Origin: Microcaldota archaeon
Lineage (GTDB): Archaea; Micrarchaeota; Micrarchaeia; Anstonellales; Bilamarchaeaceae
Length of the DNA stretch: 8,840 bases
Assembly (NCBI GenBank): GCA_013425425.1
Contig: JACCLJ010000119.1
Location: forward strand, 1 to 8,840
Reading direction: 5' to 3'
Shown: positions 6,360 through 8,840 of the stretch, in pieces
Layout: every line of letters begins with the position of its first letter
Position numbering within the stretch: the first letter of the stretch is position 1
Made by a program: the position numbers and the translations under genes
Notes under the pieces: generated by a model
What the model was told of the DNA's origin: nothing
What the model saw: the letters and a program-made list of their open reading frames with translations, nothing else
Database searches by the model: none

Positions 6360-7178
6360 ATGGAAAAGTTCATAGGAAGCAGGCATGCTTTTGCGGAGAG
6401 TGGCGTCGTTGTGCTGCCCGTCCCTTATGAAAAAACGGTATGCTACATGCCCGGCACCGCGAAAGGGCCTGCGGCAATAATAGAAGCGAGCCTTCAGCTT
6501 GAAAGCTTTGATGCCGAGCTTGGATATGAGATAGACAAAAAGGTGAAAATCCATACTGCAAAAGAAGTGGGATACGAAAAACTCGAAAAAAGCGTTTCCG
6601 ATATTGTTCAAAAAAACAAACTGCCCGTCATTCTCGGCGGCGAGCACAGCATAACCGTGCCTCCCGTGAAAGCATGCGCAAAACGCTACCGTGATTTGTC
6701 CGTGCTGCAGATAGACGCGCATGCGGATTTGCGAGATGAGTATCGTGGGGATAGGAACAGCCATGCATGCGTCATGCGGCGCATTCGCGAGATTACGAAA
6801 AGAACCGTGCAGGTAGGGATACGCGACATGAGCATTGAGGAGAGCGAATATATCGAGAGGGAGGGCATAAGAGGTGCCGTCTATGGGACCGATTTCGATG
6901 CGGGAAAAATAATCAAGCGGCTTTCGGATAACGTATATATTACTATAGATTTGGACGGATTCGACCCTTCGGAAGTCCCTGCAGTCGGGACGCCGCAGCC
7001 CGGCGGGCTGCATTGGCCGGAAGTCGTCTCGCTCCTGAAAAAGGTTTCGGAAAAGAAAAACATCGTCGCATTTGACGTTGTCGAGCTTGCGCCCATAAAA
7101 GGCCAGGTTGCATCTGATTTTCTTGCCGCGAAGCTCGCCTATAAGCTGATGGGGTATTCCACAGCGAAATCAAAATAA
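6360..7178 (+). CDS. speB: Agmatinase-family ureohydrolase
   Basis: Ureohydrolases of this group cleave agmatine to putrescine and urea. In some archaea the physiological substrate is N1-aminopropylagmatine, giving spermidine, so the exact substrate is open. The 272-residue length fits the family. The binuclear Mn2+ site is complete: GGEHS (H96), DAHADLR (D119, H121, D123) and TIDLDGFDPS (D197, D199). An Asn-Ser-His segment (H135) and the late VAFDVVELAP stretch also match. Arginase and formiminoglutamase share these ligands, but the overall pattern with GTAKGPAAI near the N-terminus best fits archaeal agmatinase. Polyamines stabilise RNA and supply the hypusine of aIF5A. The gene sits 4 bp after the HprK-like kinase, so the two are probably cotranscribed, and its start is set by a GGTGA site. 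The gene symbol is by family only. Confidence 0.88.
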   Translation: MEKFIGSRHAFAESGVVVLPVPYEKTVCYMPGTAKGPAAIIEASLQLESFDAELGYEIDKKVKIHTAKEVGYEKLEKSVSDIVQKNKLPVILGGEHSITVPPVKACAKRYRDLSVLQIDAHADLRDEYRGDRNSHACVMRRIREITKRTVQVGIRDMSIEESEYIEREGIRGAVYGTDFDAGKIIKRLSDNVYITIDLDGFDPSEVPAVGTPQPGGLHWPEVVSLLKKVSEKKNIVAFDVVELAPIKGQVASDFLAAKLAYKLMGYSTAKSK

Positions 7179-7185
7179 ATATAAA
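7177..7185 (+). promoter_or_regulatory. TATA-like box for the pilin-like gene
   Basis: AAATATAAA overlaps the stop codon of the agmatinase gene. Its centre is 36 bp before the GTG at 7217, which would give a leader of about 10 nt, long enough for the GGTGA site at 7208-7212. Confidence 0.45.
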
Positions 7186-7207
7186 CTCTACACATCAAAA
7201 TAGGCTG

Positions 7208-7212
7208 GGTGA
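7208..7212 (+). promoter_or_regulatory. Shine-Dalgarno site that decides the pilin start
   Basis: GGTGA ends 4 nt before the GTG at 7217, the same spacing as at the agmatinase gene. It therefore favours GTG 7217 over the adjacent in-frame GTG at 7214. The ATG at 7212 is in another frame and meets a stop two codons later. Confidence 0.5.
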
Positions 7213-7216
7213 TGTG

Positions 7217-7459
7217 GTGAAAGGACAACTTTCAGCGGAAATGCTGATTTTGATAACAGTCGTGCTGGCGATTGTAGCCATCGCCGCGACGCAGCTGATG
7301 AAAAGCGCGCAGGGCGCGGGAGAGCAGGTGGAACAGCAGTCGAACCTGCTTTACGAAAGGACGAGCGGCGCGATGAAGGGCGCGGACGGCGAGTTCTGCA
7401 TAAGCAATACCGACTGCCAGTCTGACAATTGCGATACTTCGAATAACGAGTGCAGATAG
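7217..7459 (+). CDS. Class III signal peptide (type IV pilin-like) protein with a four-cysteine tail
   Basis: The 80-residue product begins MKGQLSAEMLILITVVLAIV, a textbook archaeal class III signal: a short basic n-region, Gly3 as the residue before the predicted prepilin peptidase cut (KG|QLSAE), the QxSxE motif, then a hydrophobic helix that acts as assembly scaffold. The mature part is very small. After a polar helix (about 26-50) it ends in a short region with four cysteines, C61, C67, C72 and C79 (spacing C-x5-C-x4-C-x6-C), likely two disulfides outside the cell. It is probably a pilin or pilin-like subunit; archaellins are usually much longer. No pilus assembly ATPase or membrane-core gene is in view, so the assembly machinery must be elsewhere. 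GTG start chosen from the Shine-Dalgarno spacing. The role is inferred from the signal alone. Confidence 0.8.
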   Translation: MKGQLSAEMLILITVVLAIVAIAATQLMKSAQGAGEQVEQQSNLLYERTSGAMKGADGEFCISNTDCQSDNCDTSNNECR

Positions 7460-7468
7460 AAGAAGCGC

Positions 7469-7487
7469 AAAATAAAAACAGAAAAAA
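7469..7487 (-). terminator. Oligo-T terminator of the tRNA-Cys gene
   Basis: On the minus strand the tRNA is followed directly by runs of T6, T5 and T4, separated by one to three other bases. Oligo-T tracts are the usual archaeal RNA polymerase termination signal. It lies in the 27-bp gap between the tRNA and the end of the convergent pilin gene. Confidence 0.6.
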
Positions 7488-7598
7488 GCCGGGCAAGGGA
7501 GTCGAACCCCTCTGTGCCGCTTTGTGCCGTTCATCGGCTTTTAAGCCGATAAAAACGAACGACTGCAGGCGGCCACATAGCCGATCTGTCAGCCCGGC
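7487..7598 (-). tRNA. tRNA-Cys (GCA) with a 41-nt intron
   Basis: On the minus strand the acceptor strands GCCGGGC (7598-7592) and GCCCGGC (7494-7488) pair fully. The T arm (7511-7495) has stem AGGGG/CCCTT, with one G-U pair, and loop TTCGACT. The D arm (7589-7575) is ACAG-ATCGGCTA-TGT, close to other archaeal tRNA-Cys. The anticodon stem GCCGC/GCGGC forms only after removing an intron, leaving the loop CTGCAGA with anticodon GCA at 7566-7564. The base after the acceptor stem (7487) is U73, the known Cys identity discriminator. CCA is not encoded. Mature length is 71 nt before CCA addition. An oligo-T terminator follows and an AT-rich promoter region lies upstream. Confidence 0.93.
7522..7562 (-). 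other. BHB intron of the tRNA-Cys gene
   Basis: The intron lies between positions 37 and 38, the canonical archaeal site. The exon-intron fold forms a bulge-helix-bulge: anticodon stem, central helix CTGC/GCAC (three pairs plus one C-C mismatch), three-base bulges AGT and AAA, and an intron helix CGTTC/GAACG. Cuts after the second base of each bulge give the exon boundaries. Inside is a GTTTTT bulge and a second hairpin, ATCGGCT/AGCCGAT around TAAA. It would be removed by the tRNA splicing endonuclease. It is too short to encode a homing enzyme. Confidence 0.85.
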
Positions 7599-7628
7599 GC
7601 TATAAATTGGAATAACTAAACTAACGGA

Positions 7629-7638
7629 ATATTTTAAA
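7629..7638 (-). promoter_or_regulatory. Candidate TATA box for the tRNA-Cys gene
   Basis: The minus strand reads TTAAAATATT, centred about 35 bp upstream of the mature tRNA 5' end, which would allow a leader of roughly 9 nt removed by RNase P. Other AT-rich stretches nearby are possible alternatives. Confidence 0.35.
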
Positions 7639-7640
7639 CC

Positions 7641-7655
7641 TATAACGTTTTATGC
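7641..7655 (+). promoter_or_regulatory. Candidate promoter of the lipoprotein gene
   Basis: Two AT-rich candidates lie here: TATAACG (centre 35 bp before ATG 7679) and TTTATGCA (centre 27 bp before it). The first leaves a short leader holding AGTGA at 7670-7674, a GGTGA-like site 4 nt from the ATG. The second would make the mRNA leaderless. The sequence does not decide between them. Confidence 0.3.
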
Positions 7656-7678
7656 ATAATCAGGTTGAGAGTGAAAAT

Positions 7679-8840
7679 ATGAATGCCAGACTAGCATTAT
7701 TCGGAATTTTGGCCGTTTCCCTGTTTTTTTTCGGATGTGTCGGGAAAGAGCCTTCCAATGTCACCGCGACTCCGGTTGCGGGAGGGATAGAGATCGCATG
7801 GAGCGCAGTCAGCGACATAGCGGGATACAATGTTTACAGGAGCACGGAATCCGGAACGCTCGGGGGAAAGATAAATTCCGGGCTGATTGCCGGGGAAACG
7901 AGCTATACGGACACGGCAGTTTCGAACGGCGCGACATATTATTATACTGCAAAATCAGTTGATTCCGGAGGAAATGAATACGGGGTGAAGCAGGCAAGCG
8001 CGACCGCAAAGACGGCGCCTCCGCAGAACCTCCAGATAACGGTAAACAACGGTGCGAAATACGCCTCGCAGCAGGGCGTTGCGCTTTCGCTTTTCGCGAC
8101 GGGCGCGATAGAATGCAGGCTTTCGAACGACGGTGTTTCATGGAACGACTGGGAAAGCTACATCACGAGCAAGACATGGCAGCTTACTTCCGGAGACGGG
8201 CAGAAGGAGGTATACTACCAGTGCAAGGACAGCATAGGAAATACCGCACAGCCGGCCTCTGCGGCGATTTATCTTGATACCACGCCGCCCACGATAACGA
8301 TAACGAGCCCGGTTTCCGGCAGCCAGTATGCGGGAATGTTCGACCTTATATTCACCGTTGCGGACCCGATTTCAACAACGGTCACGTGCAGCGGGCAGCT
8401 TGACGGCGGAAACGCGATAGAGATAGGCGTTGTCGATGCAGGCGTGCAGCACAAGATAACGGTGAATGCCAATGCGGGGTCGAGAGCCCTTACGGTGACC
8501 TGCAGCGACGGCGTGCAGAGCGCAAGCCAGACAGTCAGATTCACGGTCGTTGACAAGCCGAGCGTTTCGGTGCTGCTTGGCGACGGCTCCGGATATACTT
8601 CGATATTGAATATCAATGTGTATGTTACAGCCACCCTCGCGAGCGACTGCAGGCTTTCGAACGATGGGGTGACCTGGGGCAGCTGGGCGCCGTATGTCTC
8701 GAAGTTCCAATGGCAGCTTTCGCAGGGTGACGGGACGAAATACATATACGTGCAGTGCAGGAATGCAAACGGAGCGACATCCGATGCGGTCTATGACACG
8801 ATAATAGTGGACACCCATCCGCCCCCGTACATCTCGATAT
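7679..8840 (+). CDS. Secreted lipoprotein with FN3-like and Ig-like repeat domains (3' end missing)
   Basis: The frame stays open from the ATG at 7679 to the window edge, giving 387 visible residues with no stop. The N-terminus MNARLALFGILAVSLFFFGC is a lipoprotein signal with the lipobox cysteine C20, so the protein is probably anchored to the outer face of the membrane. Residues about 25-112 fit a fibronectin type III domain (IEIAWSAVSDIAGYNVYRS, then ATYYYTAKSVDSGGNE). Three Ig-like modules follow (about 117-204, 205-292, 294-382). Modules one and three are clear repeats sharing CRLSNDGVxW, WQLxxGDGxK and YxQC. Each module has a Cys pair with similar spacing (C146/C182, C237/C275, C324/C360), likely intradomain disulfides. 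The role is probably adhesion, S-layer-associated or surface binding; no catalytic domain is visible. The rest of the protein lies beyond the right edge. Confidence 0.85.
   Translation, partial: MNARLALFGILAVSLFFFGCVGKEPSNVTATPVAGGIEIAWSAVSDIAGYNVYRSTESGTLGGKINSGLIAGETSYTDTAVSNGATYYYTAKSVDSGGNEYGVKQASATAKTAPPQNLQITVNNGAKYASQQGVALSLFATGAIECRLSNDGVSWNDWESYITSKTWQLTSGDGQKEVYYQCKDSIGNTAQPASAAIYLDTTPPTITITSPVSGSQYAGMFDLIFTVADPISTTVTCSGQLDGGNAIEIGVVDAGVQHKITVNANAGSRALTVTCSDGVQSASQTVRFTVVDKPSVSVLLGDGSGYTSILNINVYVTATLASDCRLSNDGVTWGSWAPYVSKFQWQLSQGDGTKYIYVQCRNANGATSDAVYDTIIVDTHPPPYISI
8027..8824 (+). repeat. Repeated Ig-like module in the lipoprotein gene
   Basis: Modules at 8027-8290 and 8558-8824 encode the same domain type; a third, diverged Cys-paired module lies between them. 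The two similar modules also share DNA: TGCAGGCTTTCGAACGA is identical at 8114-8130 and 8648-8664, 534 bp apart (178 codons, in frame). This suggests duplication of a two-module unit, which may continue beyond the window. Confidence 0.7.

Noticed and set aside
5777..6373. 198-codon open frame on the - strand opposite the HprK-like gene
   Set aside because: The + strand frame carries clear Walker A and B motifs and promoter support; the antisense frame has neither a start signal nor recognisable motifs.
7522..7562. Reading the ATCGGCTTAAAAGCCGAT hairpin as an anticodon arm with anticodon TAA (tRNA-Leu)
   Set aside because: Its perfect symmetry cannot give a 7-base loop. Taking it as intron restores a perfect anticodon arm with GCA, and U73 plus the D-arm sequence point to Cys.
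8269..8745. 158-codon open frame on the - strand near the right edge
   Set aside because: The + strand is continuously open here as the lipoprotein with FN3-like and Ig-like modules, so this is a shadow.

Overview
This window looks like a piece of a compact archaeal genome. The evidence is an archaeal/eukaryotic-type Cbf5 pseudouridine synthase, an archaeal NMD3, a DUF2070 membrane protein (an archaea-specific family), a class III (archaellin/pilin-type) signal peptide, a tRNA-Cys with a bulge-helix-bulge intron and no encoded CCA, and TATA boxes about 26 bp upstream of many start codons. The short NMD3, tight packing and small surface proteins would suit a DPANN-type lineage (for example Micrarchaeota or Diapherotrites), but that placement is inference. 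No phage, insertion sequence, CRISPR array or rRNA was seen.

Layout. From the left edge to about 5.3 kb, genes alternate strand one by one: cbf5 (+, 5' end cut off), DUF2070 (-), NMD3-like (+), YbhN/UPF0104-type membrane protein (-), CoA-binding protein (+), and a helical-repeat protein resembling mTERF (-). Convergent neighbours overlap by 20 bp or lie 2-4 bp apart. Divergent neighbours share intergenic stretches of 33, 51 and 97 bp that hold back-to-back TATA boxes. Next comes a + strand pair, an HprK-like P-loop kinase followed 4 bp later by an agmatinase-family ureohydrolase. The right end holds surface genes: a class III pilin-like peptide with a four-cysteine tail, a tRNA-Cys(GCA) gene on the minus strand, and a large lipoprotein with a fibronectin III-like domain and Ig-like repeats that runs off the right edge. 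This last gene is open to the end of the window with no stop codon.

Function. The left part mixes RNA and ribosome maturation (Cbf5, NMD3) with membrane proteins of unknown or lipid-related role. The middle holds small-molecule metabolism (CoA-binding protein, agmatinase) and a possible regulatory kinase. The right part faces the cell exterior. The most distinctive items are the mTERF-like repeat protein, whose 93-bp units are still very similar in DNA, the HprK-like kinase beside agmatinase, the cysteine-tailed pilin, and the very compact divergent promoters. Six genes seem to be read from leaderless transcripts (TATA centre about 25-28 bp from the start codon). The agmatinase, pilin and lipoprotein instead have a GGTGA-like Shine-Dalgarno exactly 4 nt before the start codon.
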